Source of the DNA: an uncultured Ruminococcus sp.
GTDB lineage: Bacteria; Bacillota; Clostridia; Lachnospirales; Lachnospiraceae
Direction: 5' to 3'
DNA: 47,168 bases
Assembly: GCA_900541505.1 (NCBI GenBank)
Contig: UQKK01000028.1
Location: 1-47,168, forward strand
Both the position numbers and the translations under genes were made by a program. Below the pieces are notes generated by a model. It did not search any database and had not been told where the DNA came from. It saw nothing but the letters and a program-made list of their open reading frames with translations. This document shows positions 8,382 through 17,012 of the stretch, piece by piece (the first letter of the stretch is position 1; the number at the start of each line of letters is the position of its first letter).

Positions 8382-8886
8382 AGCTTATACATTATATAAA
8401 CTCATCGTCTTATACATGCTGGATAAAGTGGATTTTCCTCTGACAACTTCACAGATATCGGAATTTATTTTAGACAAAGGGTATACGACCTATTTCAAAC
8501 TGCAGGAGACCCTCTCGGAGATGGCAGAATCTAATCTTCTGGATGTGGAGACAACCCACAACCGGACGCTCTATCACCTCACGGAAAACGGGGAAGAGAC
8601 TGTCCATTTCTTTCATAACAAGCTCTCCCCCGCTATCCAGAAGGATATCGATGATTTCCTGAAGGAAAAACAGTACGATTTAAAAGAAGAATCCGCGGTG
8701 AAATCCGACTACTATCTGAACACGAACCATGAGTATGAGGTGCGCTGCCAGATTGTGGAAAATGGTTTCAGCCTCATTGATTTAAAGCTGACTGTTCCCA
8801 CGGAGAAAGAGGCGGAAACCATCGCGTCGCGCTGGACGGCAATGAGTCAGGAAATTTATACCTCACTGCTTACGAAGCTCCTCTAA
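8374..8886 (+). CDS. DUF4364 family protein, winged-helix-like
   Basis: This 170-residue protein matches the Clostridia-specific DUF4364 family. The N-terminal half (LYKLIVLYMLDKVDFPLTT to LYHLTENG) reads like a winged helix-turn-helix, and the C-terminal half is mixed alpha/beta with a YEVRCQIVENG strand. It probably acts as a small DNA-binding regulator, but no target is known. AAAGGAG precedes the ATG inside the end of the upstream gene. Its 3' end overlaps the convergent rarA gene by 24 bases. Confidence 0.88.
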   Translation: MTEAYTLYKLIVLYMLDKVDFPLTTSQISEFILDKGYTTYFKLQETLSEMAESNLLDVETTHNRTLYHLTENGEETVHFFHNKLSPAIQKDIDDFLKEKQYDLKEESAVKSDYYLNTNHEYEVRCQIVENGFSLIDLKLTVPTEKEAETIASRWTAMSQEIYTSLLTKLL

Positions 8887-10179
8887 GTGTTCTTTCATCT
8901 TTCTTTCATAGCCCAAATCGCCAGGTTCATAGAATCTGGCGTCTTTTATTTCATCCGGAAGATACTGCTGATTCACATAGTGCATAGGATAATCGTGGGC
9001 ATATTTGTATCCTATCCCATGTCCTAATTTCTGCGCCCCTTTATAGTGGGCGTCCTGTAAATGGACCGGCACAGTAGTCTTATACTGCCTGACATTCTCC
9101 GATGCCGCGCCGATGGCTGTAACCGCAGAGTTGCTCTTTGGCGCGGATGCCACGTATAAAACTGCCTGGGAGAGGATGATGCGCGCTTCCGGCATGCCGA
9201 TGCGCTCCACCGCCTGCGCCGCTGACACCGCCACTGTCAGCGCCATGGGGTCGGCATTTCCCACATCCTCCGAGGCACTGATGATGATACGGCGGGCGAT
9301 GAAGCGGATGTCCTCCCCGGCGTAGAGCATCTTCGCCAGGTAGTAGACTGCCGCATCCGGGTCAGAACCCCGCATACTCTTGATAAACGCAGAGATTGTA
9401 TCGTAATGGTTGTCGCCTGTCTTGTCGTAGCGCACCACCCGTTTCTGGATACATTCGGACGCCACATCCAAAGTGATGTGGATGAGACCGTCCTGCGAGC
9501 GCTCTGTGGTCAAAATCCCCAGCTCCACCGCATTGAGGGCACTCCTCGCGTCCCCGCCCGCGATATCTGCCAGAAACTCCACTGCCTCCTCGTCTATCTG
9601 CGCATGATAGCTTCCCATCCCCCTGTCTTCATCATATACCGCCCTCTCAATCAATGTCTTGATGTCCTCCTTCTCAAGAGGTTTTAACTCAAAGACGCGG
9701 GACCGGGACAACAACGCTCCATTCACCTCAAAATAGGGATTCTCCGTGGTGGCTCCGATGAGTGTCACCGTGCCGTCCTCCACGAACGGCAGAAGATAGT
9801 CCTGCTGCCCTTTATTGAACCTGTGAATCTCATCGATAAAGAGAATCGTCTTCTTCTGATACATCCCATACAAGTCTTTTGCCTCTTTTACAATCTCCTC
9901 CATATCCTTCTTGCCCGCCACGGTGGCGTTAATCTGCGTAAACTTGGATTCCGTCGTATTGGCGATGACCTTCGCCAGCGTCGTCTTCCCGGTGCCCGGA
10001 GGTCCGTAGAAAATGACAGACCCCAGCTTGTCCGCCTTGATTGCACGGTACAAAAGCTTGTCCTTTCCGATGATGTGCTGCTGCCCCACCACTTCCTCCA
10101 GCTTCACAGGGCGCATCCTGGAAGCCAGGGGAGATTCTTTCTCCTTATTGGTTTCCCGCATATAATCAAACAAATCCAT
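8863..10179 (-). CDS. rarA: Replication-associated recombination protein A (AAA+ ATPase)
   Basis: This 438-residue protein is a RarA/MgsA/WRNIP1 clamp-loader-like ATPase that acts at stalled replication forks. It shows MRPVKLEEVVGQQHIIG near residue 22, the P-loop YGPPGTGKTTLAK, Walker B LFIDEIHRFNKGQQD, sensor 1 GATTENPYFEVNGALLSR, and the C-terminal tetramerisation region with GSDPDAAVYYLAKML and GIGYKYAHDYP. AAGGAG precedes the ATG. It is convergent with DUF4364 and overlaps it by 24 bases. tcdA lies upstream on the same strand, separated by a GC-rich tandem repeat. Confidence 0.96.
   Translation of the reverse strand: MDLFDYMRETNKEKESPLASRMRPVKLEEVVGQQHIIGKDKLLYRAIKADKLGSVIFYGPPGTGKTTLAKVIANTTESKFTQINATVAGKKDMEEIVKEAKDLYGMYQKKTILFIDEIHRFNKGQQDYLLPFVEDGTVTLIGATTENPYFEVNGALLSRSRVFELKPLEKEDIKTLIERAVYDEDRGMGSYHAQIDEEAVEFLADIAGGDARSALNAVELGILTTERSQDGLIHITLDVASECIQKRVVRYDKTGDNHYDTISAFIKSMRGSDPDAAVYYLAKMLYAGEDIRFIARRIIISASEDVGNADPMALTVAVSAAQAVERIGMPEARIILSQAVLYVASAPKSNSAVTAIGAASENVRQYKTTVPVHLQDAHYKGAQKLGHGIGYKYAHDYPMHYVNQQYLPDEIKDARFYEPGDLGYERKMKEHLEELRKQ
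8919..8950 (+). terminator. Possible terminator for the DUF4364 operon inside rarA
   Basis: CGCCAG (8919-8924) pairs with CTGGCG (8936-8941) and is followed by TCTTTTATTT on the plus strand. It lies within the 3' coding part of rarA, about 30 bases past the DUF4364 stop. The stem is short. Confidence 0.4.
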
Positions 10180-10220
10180 GTTTTACACTCCTTTTATCAC
10201 TTGTTGCTCCACACCGTCAT

Positions 10221-10322
10221 GCCGCGGCGTCTGTCACTGTCCTTTCAGCGCGCCGTCCGGCTGCGGCGTCTGCCGCTGTTCTTTTAGCGCGCTGCCCGGC
10301 TGCGGCGTCTGTCGCTGTTCTT
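10221..10322. repeat. 39-base GC-rich tandem repeat, about 2.6 units
   Basis: Units at 10221-10259 and 10260-10298, plus a partial unit at 10299-10322, share the core GCGGCGTCTG...GCTGTYCTTT. The period is 13 codons, and in one minus-strand frame it reads as an alanine-rich repeat (A-D-A-A-A-G-x-R-A). It fills the gap between rarA and tcdA and ends at the tcdA stop codon. Confidence 0.85.
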
Positions 10323-11037
10323 AAATCTGCGCCAAATCTCTTATGACTTCCCCTGCTATCAGAAGTCCCGCCGCCGGAGGCACAAAGGAGATACTTCCGG
10401 GGATACTTCGCCTTGCCCCCATATCCTCCCCCGTCTCTCTGCCGGAGATATCTATGGGTTTTTCCGGGGAATACAGCACTTTCAGCCGGGAGATTCCCCT
10501 GTTTTTCAATTCCTTTCTCATAACCCTGCACAGAGGGCACATGGTGGTGTCGAACAAGTCTGTGACCTCAAACAATTCGGGATGCAGCTTGTTCCCCGTG
10601 CCCATACTGCTGATGATAGGGATATTTTTTTCTCTCGCTTTTTCTGCCAGTGCAATCTTCGCCGCCACCGTGTCCACCGCATCGATGATGTAGTCGTAGG
10701 TTTCCCCGAAAAATGTATCAATATTGTCCGGCAGCACAAAGCTCTCGTATGTCCTCACCTCAATCTCAGGGCAGATATCCTGAATCTGCTCTCTCATCAC
10801 TTCCGTCTTGTACCTGCCGATGGTGCTGTGAAACGCCACCGCCTGACGGTTGATGTTGGTGAGCGATACCGTATCGTTGTCCACCAACGTCAGCTTCCCC
10901 ACTCCGCACCTTGCCAGAGCCTCAATACAATGGGAGCCCACGCCTCCCACACCGAAGACGATAACGGAAGCGTGAAAAAGCCGCTCCATTGCTTCTTTTC
11001 CTATTAAAAGTTCTGTTCTCGAATATTCATGAACCAT
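10321..11037 (-). CDS. tcdA: tRNA threonylcarbamoyladenosine dehydratase (ThiF/E1-like)
   Basis: This 238-residue E1-like enzyme cyclises t6A37 to ct6A in ANN-decoding tRNAs, using ATP. Visible parts are the N-terminal HEYSRTELLIGKEAMERL, the nucleotide-binding VIVFGVGGVGSHCIEALARCG, the LVDNDTVSLTNINRQ motif with acidic and arginine residues for adenylation, and a late CPLCR cysteine pair. GAGAGGA precedes the ATG. The stop codon sits at the edge of the 39-base tandem repeat; a frame change there would add a repetitive alanine-rich tail, but the present length already fits the family. It lies 17 bases behind the deacetylase gene. Confidence 0.94.
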   Translation of the reverse strand: MVHEYSRTELLIGKEAMERLFHASVIVFGVGGVGSHCIEALARCGVGKLTLVDNDTVSLTNINRQAVAFHSTIGRYKTEVMREQIQDICPEIEVRTYESFVLPDNIDTFFGETYDYIIDAVDTVAAKIALAEKAREKNIPIISSMGTGNKLHPELFEVTDLFDTTMCPLCRVMRKELKNRGISRLKVLYSPEKPIDISGRETGEDMGARRSIPGSISFVPPAAGLLIAGEVIRDLAQI

Positions 11038-11054
11038 CTCGTCATTTCCTCTCT

Positions 11055-11843
11055 TCAGTCAAAAAGCAGCTCATCCACTGTCACAAACTCATAGCCTTCT
11101 TCCTTTAAAATATCTACAATTTGCAATGCCGCTTCCACTGAACTTTCATAACAGTCGTGCAACAGAATCATATCATTTTCTTCTGTATCCGTCACTACTT
11201 TCTCTACAATTTCCTGCACATTCTCTGTTGTCCAGTCCAGAGGGTCCACCGTCCACTTTACCGGAATCGCCGTAATCTCCGTGTCCAATTCCTCCTTCCA
11301 TGCTCCGAAAGGCGGTCTTACGTATTCCGGCTCTTCCCCCGTTATCTCTGCAATCAAATGATTTGTCTCCTCCAGCTCAAAGAGTGCCTGCTCCAAACTT
11401 AATTTAGACAAATCCACATGGTGGTAGGTATGGTTGCCAATCAGATGCCCGTCCTCGTGCATCTGTCTTATGATTTCCTCATTCCCCTCCTTCTCAATAT
11501 TGGCGCCGATAACAAAAAATGTAGCTTTCACATTCCGCTCCCTAAGCCCCTCTAAAAGCCGCGGAGTGTAGGAGGCATTGGGTCCGTCATCAAAGGTCAA
11601 TGCAATGCGGGGCTGCATGCCCTCCCCCGCGCTGGCAGCCTCCACAGAAACATTTTTTCCGCCCGCCTCTCTTTCTATCGCTGCTTTTTTCTCATGAAAG
11701 GGCGCATCCGGCAGGCACACCGCCAGCAGCAGGAGCACATAGACAAGACCCAGAGCCTGCATCATGGGCTTCATCCTGTCTCGTCCAAATCTGTTGTCCA
11801 TAATCCCCACTTCCATTCTTAGCCATTTTTTAAATATATGCAT
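11055..11843 (-). CDS. Polysaccharide deacetylase family protein (NodB domain), membrane-anchored
   Basis: This carbohydrate esterase family 4 protein of 262 residues has an N-terminal signal/anchor segment (about residues 28-45, ALGLVYVLLLLAVCL), so it acts outside the membrane on peptidoglycan or another acetylated glycan. The NodB motifs are clear: TFDDGPN (catalytic Asp and metal Asp), GNHTYHH (metal histidines), RPPFG, and a late LLHDCYES. The ATG at 11843 has only a weak GAGAAG site; later in-frame ATGs lie nine and fourteen codons in, so the exact start is uncertain. It is probably transcribed with tcdA. Confidence 0.92.
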   Translation of the reverse strand: MHIFKKWLRMEVGIMDNRFGRDRMKPMMQALGLVYVLLLLAVCLPDAPFHEKKAAIEREAGGKNVSVEAASAGEGMQPRIALTFDDGPNASYTPRLLEGLRERNVKATFFVIGANIEKEGNEEIIRQMHEDGHLIGNHTYHHVDLSKLSLEQALFELEETNHLIAEITGEEPEYVRPPFGAWKEELDTEITAIPVKWTVDPLDWTTENVQEIVEKVVTDTEENDMILLHDCYESSVEAALQIVDILKEEGYEFVTVDELLFD

Positions 11844-11897
11844 TGTACTTCTCTTTTATTGGTGTTATACTAGTATAGTTGCTCTGAAATTGTAATA

Positions 11898-11946
11898 GTT
11901 CAGTCCGCGCCATTTGTAAAACCGCACTGCGTTGGCATGGCTGAAC
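11898..11946. repeat. Dispersed intergenic repeat, copy 2, with inverted ends
   Basis: The first 35 bases match 3521-3555 with three differences. Here the element is bounded by GTTCAG (11898-11903) and CTGAAC (11941-11946), a 6-base inverted repeat. It lies between the divergent deacetylase and MATE genes. A weaker resemblance to its centre is seen near 957-980. Confidence 0.6.
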
Positions 11947-11980
11947 TGCTATCTGAAATCATGTACAAAGGAGGATAAAA

Positions 11981-13351
11981 ATGGACTCAACAGCTTCTAG
12001 AGAAAACAAAATGGGAGTCATGCCTATCCCCAGACTTTTGATAAGCATGTCACTCCCTATGATTATTTCCATGCTCGTACAGGCTTTATATAACATCATA
12101 GACAGTATGTTTGTCGCCCAGTTAAGCGAGGATGCGCTCACAGCCGTATCTCTTGCCTTCCCTGTACAGAACCTTATGATTGCTATCGCTGCCGGAACCG
12201 GAGTCGGCATCAACGCCCTTCTCTCCAGAAATTTGGGCGAGCGCCGCTTTGAGGAGGCGAACCTTGCCGCCAGAAACGGTATTTTCCTCGGTTTCATCAG
12301 CTTTGTGTGTATCGCTGTATTCGGAGCCTTTGGCTCCCGTCTGTTTTTCTCAGCTCAGACGGACAACGCGCTCATCGCAGAGTACGGAACCCAGTATATG
12401 CTCATTGTGACCATCATGTCATTCGGCATTTTCCTGGAGATTACCTTTGAACGGCTCCTCCAGGCAACAGGAAAGACATTCTACACGATGATTACACAGG
12501 GGACCGGTGCCATCATCAACATCATCTTAGACCCCATCCTCATCTTCGGACTCTTCGGATTTCCGAGAATGGAGGTCGCGGGAGCTGCCCTTGCCACTGT
12601 ATTGGGACAGATTGTATCCATGATACTGGCACTGATGTTCAACTGTAAGAAAAATAAAGAGCTGAACTTAAACATGCGCGGATTCCGCCCAAATAAAACG
12701 ATTATCGGGAATATTTACAAAGTCGGCGTTCCTTCCATCATCATGCAGTCCATCAGTTCTATCATGGTCTTTGGAATGAACAAAATACTGCTGCCGTTTT
12801 CTTCCACTGCCGCGGCTGTTTTCGGCGTTTATTTCAAACTGCAGAGCTTTATCTTTATGCCGGTCTTTGGACTCAACAACGGAATGATTCCCATCATTGC
12901 CTACAATTACGGCGCCAGGAACCGCAAGCGCATCCTCTCCACCATGCGCTTAAGTATCTATATCGCCGTGGGCATCATGCTGATAGGGCTCGCTGTATTC
13001 CAGCTTATTCCTGACAAGCTTCTGCTGCTCTTTGATGCTTCAGAACATATGCTCAGTATCGGAATCCCGGCTCTGCGCGCCATCAGCTTAAGCTTTATCT
13101 TCGCCGGATACTGTATCATCTTAGGCTCCGTATTCCAGGCACTTGGAAATGGTGTCTACAGCCTGATTATCTCCGTGGCAAGACAGCTTTTAGTTATCCT
13201 GCCGGTCGCCTATATCTTCTCCCATGTTTGGGGACTTGGCGCGGTATGGTATTCCATACCGATTGCGGAGATTGTATCCGTTGTGCTGTCAACCCTGCTG
13301 TTTAAGCGCATCAATAAATTGAAGATTAAACCATTAAAAAAAGAGGATTAG
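11981..13351 (+). CDS. MATE family efflux transporter
   Basis: This 456-residue, 12-segment membrane protein belongs to the multidrug and toxic compound extrusion family, probably exporting cationic compounds in exchange for Na+ or H+. Family signs are MGVMPIPRLLISMSLPMI at the N-terminus, GTGVGINALLSRNLG and its second-half counterpart FGLNNGMIPIIAYNYGARN. AAAGGAGG precedes the ATG. The gene converges on the flavin reductase gene; their stop codons overlap inside a terminator hairpin. Substrate is unknown. Confidence 0.95.
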   Translation: MDSTASRENKMGVMPIPRLLISMSLPMIISMLVQALYNIIDSMFVAQLSEDALTAVSLAFPVQNLMIAIAAGTGVGINALLSRNLGERRFEEANLAARNGIFLGFISFVCIAVFGAFGSRLFFSAQTDNALIAEYGTQYMLIVTIMSFGIFLEITFERLLQATGKTFYTMITQGTGAIINIILDPILIFGLFGFPRMEVAGAALATVLGQIVSMILALMFNCKKNKELNLNMRGFRPNKTIIGNIYKVGVPSIIMQSISSIMVFGMNKILLPFSSTAAAVFGVYFKLQSFIFMPVFGLNNGMIPIIAYNYGARNRKRILSTMRLSIYIAVGIMLIGLAVFQLIPDKLLLLFDASEHMLSIGIPALRAISLSFIFAGYCIILGSVFQALGNGVYSLIISVARQLLVILPVAYIFSHVWGLGAVWYSIPIAEIVSVVLSTLLFKRINKLKIKPLKKED

Positions 13352-13365
13352 CGTCCTCTTTTTTT
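13336..13365. terminator. Bidirectional terminator containing both stop codons
   Basis: Twelve-base arms, seven A plus GAGGA (13336-13347) and TCCTC plus seven T (13354-13365), enclose the loop TTAGCG (13348-13353). The MATE stop (TAG, 13349-13351) and the opposing flavin reductase stop (13348-13350) both lie in that loop. The symmetrical A and T tracts allow termination in both directions. Confidence 0.85.
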
Positions 13366-13926
13366 CTTTCTCACACTGTACCCGAATGTCCCCAGTTTTT
13401 TTCCCAGACTTAAGTATTCCCCGTGTGAATAGGCAATCAGCCCCGTCTTATTCAGCTCGAATTTATTTTCCTTGTTCAGGTATGTCTCATCCGCCTGCAC
13501 TGCCTGGACTTTCGCCAGGAACATATGATGGCTCCCCAGCTTTTTAACCTCTGTCACCTTACATTCTATATTCACCGGGCTCTCCGCTATAATTGGCGCC
13601 CACTCCAGGCTGGACGCCGCTTTTGGCGTCAGATGGCACATGTTCCACTTATCAATCTCTTTTCCGGAACGTACCCCGCAGAAATCTGTGGCTCTTGTAA
13701 GCTTCTCTGTCGTCAGGTTGATGACAAACTCTCCCGACTCCTCAAGCATATGGTACGAATAGCGCTGCGGTCTCACGGAAATATATACCATGGCGGGATT
13801 TGTACACACCGTCCCGATCCAGGCGACTGTCAGGATATTTGTATTTCCTCTCTTGTCCGCTGTGCTGACCAGCACTGCAGGCAAAGGGTAAACCATATTG
13901 CCCGCTTTCCAAATCTGTTTTCCCAT
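13348..13926 (-). CDS. Flavin reductase-like domain protein (FMN-binding split barrel)
   Basis: This 192-residue protein matches the flavin reductase-like family. It has YPLPAVLVSTADKRGNTNILTVAW at the N-terminus (substrate/flavin-binding loop), the central VYISVRPQRYSYHMLEESGEFVINL and a LDxY-like GLIAYSHGEYLSLG tail. Members bind FMN and reduce flavins or act as small oxidoreductases. No partner monooxygenase is nearby. The gene overlaps the MATE gene by four bases at the stop codons. The ATG lies 19 bases from the stop of the upstream pyrophosphatase gene, so the two may be cotranscribed. Confidence 0.9.
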   Translation of the reverse strand: MGKQIWKAGNMVYPLPAVLVSTADKRGNTNILTVAWIGTVCTNPAMVYISVRPQRYSYHMLEESGEFVINLTTEKLTRATDFCGVRSGKEIDKWNMCHLTPKAASSLEWAPIIAESPVNIECKVTEVKKLGSHHMFLAKVQAVQADETYLNKENKFELNKTGLIAYSHGEYLSLGKKLGTFGYSVRKKKRGR

Positions 13927-13945
13927 CTGTCTTTTCTCTTCCTCT

Positions 13946-15598
13946 CTACTGCTGCAGCGCCGCCACCAGCGTCGGCACGAGCTGCTTCTTCCTGGAGACC
14001 ACGCCTTTTAACATCAACTCTGACGTATCTTCCCGCAGGTCGTAAGCTGTGATAATCTTCTCTCTCGCCTCCGCGCCGCAGCACAGAAGCTCGGAGGACT
14101 CGGCAATGATATCCGTGAGCATGAAGAAAATCATATCCAGACCGTGATTCTTCCTCGCCTTCTCCAGATGCGGCAGCACGATGTCCTTGATTTCCTTTAG
14201 TTCCTCCGCGCTCATGGAATTGACCTGTCCTACACCGAACACAGTATCGTTGACTGTAAACTGTTTGAAATCCAAAAAGCAGATTTCCTCCGCTGTCTTT
14301 CCCTTTAAATTGCTTCCCGCATGGAACATCTCCTGTGCCAGTTCCTCAATCTCAATCCCAGCCAGTTTCGCGAGGCTCCTTGCGCTATGCTCATCCAGAG
14401 GCGTACAGGTGGGCGAGCGGAACATCAAAGTATCCGAAATGATGGCAGCACACAGAAGCGCGGCATTTTTAGGTTCCACGAGGATTCCTTCCTCCTGATA
14501 CATCTGATAGATAATGGTCGCCGTGCAGCCCACCGGCTGGTTGCGGAAAAAGACCGGTCCCATGGTCTCAATACTGCTGAGTCTGTGGTGGTCGATGATT
14601 TCCATGACCTCTGCTTCCTCCACGCCGTCAACCGCCTGGTTTTTCTCATTGTGGTCCACCAGAATAACCTGTTTCTTCCGACAGTTTAATAATCGCCTTC
14701 TTGAGATAAAGCCCAGGAAATTCCCCTTGCTGTCAAGCACCGGGAAATCTCGGTATTTCTTCCTGGACATCACTTCTTTGACGTCATCCACATAGTCGCG
14801 CATCTTAAATGTGACCAGCCCCTCCCGGCTCATAAAATGCCGCACAGGGATACTCTGGTTAATCTGCCTTGCCACGGTAAATGTATCAAAGGGCGTCCGT
14901 ATGATAACAATCTGCTTTTCCTCCGCCTGCCGGATGATGGTATCCGCAATGGGCGCATTGTGGCATACTACAATACATCCTACATTTGCATCGATGCCAT
15001 ACTGCTGGGCATCCGGGCGGTCTCCCACGATGAGCAGGTCGTCCTCCTTGATAAATTCAGACATAAGCACCTTACTTGACGATGCCACCGCCACTTTCCC
15101 TTTCTGGATATAGCTGTGCGCATTTCCCGTGATGACCGTACCGCTCACCGCGCTGGCAATATTTCTGTACTGTGTTCTCGCCGTGGAGAGAATGGCACTG
15201 TCATACACATCCATATAGGAGGTCGCGATATCGCCAATCGTGATAAGCCCCTCCAACCTTCCGTTTCTTGTCACCGGCAGGGTCTTAATGTTCAAATCTT
15301 TCATCTTCGCCCATGCAGTCTTGATGGAAACACTTCCCGATACTCCGTCCACCTCTCTTAATTCCACATCTTTAAGCTGCACCCGCAAATCCGATAAAAG
15401 AGCCGGCGTCTTCACTCCGAAGCGCTCCAGCACATACTGTGTCTCCTCATTTAGCTGCCCTGCTCTCCTGGGCGTATGCTCTATCCCGGTGAGCTTCGTC
15501 TTTAAGCTGGCATACACGATTGCCGAGCAAATGGAGTCTGTATCCGGGTTCTTATGTCCTACCACATATACCTTTCTGTTAGTTTCTTCCTTCTTCAT
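13946..15598 (-). CDS. ppaC: Manganese-dependent inorganic pyrophosphatase with CBS and DRTGG domains
   Basis: This 550-residue family II pyrophosphatase splits pyrophosphate to phosphate. The DHH domain starts with VVGHKNPDTDSICSAIVYA. It is split by a regulatory insert holding a first CBS unit (with ITIGDIATSYMDV), a DRTGG domain and a second CBS unit. The catalytic domain resumes at EIIDHHRLSSIETMGPVFFRN, and the DHHA2 domain ends with SRKKQLVP. CBS-containing forms are typically controlled by adenine nucleotides, and the DRTGG type also by diadenosine tetraphosphate. AGAGGAG precedes the ATG. The 277-base gap upstream (15599-15875) shows only promoter-like elements of the divergent S1 gene. 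Confidence 0.94.
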   Translation of the reverse strand: MKKEETNRKVYVVGHKNPDTDSICSAIVYASLKTKLTGIEHTPRRAGQLNEETQYVLERFGVKTPALLSDLRVQLKDVELREVDGVSGSVSIKTAWAKMKDLNIKTLPVTRNGRLEGLITIGDIATSYMDVYDSAILSTARTQYRNIASAVSGTVITGNAHSYIQKGKVAVASSSKVLMSEFIKEDDLLIVGDRPDAQQYGIDANVGCIVVCHNAPIADTIIRQAEEKQIVIIRTPFDTFTVARQINQSIPVRHFMSREGLVTFKMRDYVDDVKEVMSRKKYRDFPVLDSKGNFLGFISRRRLLNCRKKQVILVDHNEKNQAVDGVEEAEVMEIIDHHRLSSIETMGPVFFRNQPVGCTATIIYQMYQEEGILVEPKNAALLCAAIISDTLMFRSPTCTPLDEHSARSLAKLAGIEIEELAQEMFHAGSNLKGKTAEEICFLDFKQFTVNDTVFGVGQVNSMSAEELKEIKDIVLPHLEKARKNHGLDMIFFMLTDIIAESSELLCCGAEAREKIITAYDLREDTSELMLKGVVSRKKQLVPTLVAALQQ

Positions 15599-15831
15599 AA
15601 TCTCCTCTTTTCTGGTATCTTCTGCCCTCTAAAATACAGAGATACCGGTCCTCTGCAGGCGTCCTCCCATTGCCTGCCGTAGTATAAGCTTGCCATTTTT
15701 TCAGAGATTCGTCAACCCTTTTGGGCGTACTATTTCTTTCCCCAATCACGGACTGTTTGGGCACTTTGGCACCTTTCTGCCGCTTCACCGCATAAATTTT
15801 TGAAGATTTCCTGTCTTTTTATTCTTACATA

Positions 15832-15840
15832 TGATATACT
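15832..15840 (+). promoter_or_regulatory. Extended -10 promoter of the S1-domain gene
   Basis: TGATATACT combines a TG extension with the TATACT -10 element (15835-15840), about 36 bases before the ATG. No good -35 is present, as expected for extended -10 promoters. Confidence 0.55.
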
Positions 15841-15875
15841 GGGTTTATGTAAAAAATTAAGATTGAGGTGCTACC

Positions 15876-16568
15876 ATGAGCGAAGAATTAAAAGAAGGAT
15901 TACAGACAAATGAAGGAACCGAAACAATGGCAGATTACGAGGAGCATTTTGATGACGCCAATCCCTGGAACCGGGTTGCAGAATATATGGAAAATAAGAC
16001 AATCCTTCCTGTAAAGGTGGAGGGTGTCGTAAATGGCGGCGTAATCGCTATGGTGGAAGGGCTCAGGGGATTTGTCCCTGCTTCCAAACTCTCCTTGTCC
16101 TACATCGAGGATTTGGAGACGTATCTGCTCAAAGACATTGAAGTCCGCGTCATCGATGTGGACCAGGCGAACAACCGCCTTGTCCTCTCCGCGCGTGAGA
16201 TTCTCAAGGAGAAGGAAAAACAGGCTCGCCAGGAGCAGATTGCGAACATCAAAATCGGCACAGTTATGGAAGGGACTGTGGAGACTCTGCAGAACTATGG
16301 CGCATTCGTAAAGCTGGAAAACGGTCTGTCCGGTCTGGTACATGTTTCCCAGATTTCTCAGAAGAGGGTGAAGATGCCATCCGACGTTTTAAATGTCGGT
16401 GACCAGGTCAACGTCAAGATTATCGGCATCAAAGACGGCAAAATCAGTCTCAGCATGAAGGCTCTGGAGGAAGTACACGAGGAGCCGGAGGAAAAGGTAG
16501 AGATTCCAAAGAGCGAGAACATCGGGACAAATCTCGGCGACCTTTTCAAAAACCTGAATTTAAAATAG
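15876..16568 (+). CDS. S1 RNA-binding domain protein with two S1 repeats
   Basis: This 230-residue protein has an acidic N-terminus, then two S1 domains. The first runs about residues 46-110 (PVKVEGVVNGGVIAMVEGLR, GFVPASKLS); the second about 125-195 (GTVMEGTVETLQNYGAFVKL, GLVHVSQIS, DGKISLSMKAL). It resembles the RpsA-like proteins of Clostridia but is much shorter than E. coli S1, so it is probably an accessory RNA- or ribosome-binding factor. A GAGGTG site lies six bases from the ATG. It is a single-gene unit ended by a very strong terminator. Confidence 0.92.
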   Translation: MSEELKEGLQTNEGTETMADYEEHFDDANPWNRVAEYMENKTILPVKVEGVVNGGVIAMVEGLRGFVPASKLSLSYIEDLETYLLKDIEVRVIDVDQANNRLVLSAREILKEKEKQARQEQIANIKIGTVMEGTVETLQNYGAFVKLENGLSGLVHVSQISQKRVKMPSDVLNVGDQVNVKIIGIKDGKISLSMKALEEVHEEPEEKVEIPKSENIGTNLGDLFKNLNLK

Positions 16569-16586
16569 GCAATAGCCGCGTAATAT

Positions 16587-16644
16587 AAAAGACTCCCTTT
16601 GAGACAGCAGTTCTTATACTTATCTGTCTCAAAGGGAGTCTTTT
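16587..16644. terminator. Long perfect terminator hairpin behind the S1-domain gene
   Basis: A perfect 21-base stem (16587-16607 with 16624-16644) encloses a 16-base loop, with A4 at one end and T4 at the other. It can serve both the S1 gene and the convergent DUF2325 gene. Confidence 0.9.
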
Positions 16645-16688
16645 ACATTCGGGAAAATTCTCCGCTATCCAAACCTCTTACCTCTCCC

Positions 16689-16970
16689 TTACGCGCATAC
16701 ATTCTCCAGAATCTCTTCCAGCGCGTTCTTGCTGCTGGTGTGGCATCTCACGATATCCGCGTTGCACCGCCCCGCCTCTTCCACCGCGCAGCGCACCATT
16801 TTGTGGGAAACAGTGTTCGTAAAGAGTACAATCAAATCCGGGCTTCCTATCTGCTTGCTCAAGCTCGCCGACATCTGGGTAAAGACCTTCGCCTTACAGT
16901 GATATTGTTTACAAATCTTTTTATACTGACAAACCATCCTGTCATGTCCACCGATGATTACAACACTCAT
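16689..16970 (-). CDS. DUF2325 domain protein
   Basis: This 93-residue protein begins MSVVIIGGHDRMVCQYKKIC and carries CNADIVRCHTSSKNALEEIL near the end, the DUF2325 signature. It is small and soluble with five cysteines, and the family function is unknown. AGGAGG precedes the ATG. Its upstream region has a strong promoter, an operator GTTAG-N6-CTAAC at the expected start point, and a Fur-like box over the -35. The operator is shared with the ferrosome-like and feo-remnant promoters, so the protein is predicted to belong to the iron regulon. The nearby P-type ATPase gene ends upstream of this promoter. Confidence 0.88.
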   Translation of the reverse strand: MSVVIIGGHDRMVCQYKKICKQYHCKAKVFTQMSASLSKQIGSPDLIVLFTNTVSHKMVRCAVEEAGRCNADIVRCHTSSKNALEEILENVCA

Positions 16971-17012
16971 AAGAACCTCCTCGCATCAGCTAAAGTAGTG
17001 AAAAAGCGTCTT

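Noticed and set aside
15579..15788. 69-codon minus-strand frame upstream of ppaC
   Set aside because: No ribosome binding site, no recognisable motif, and it overlaps the ppaC start.
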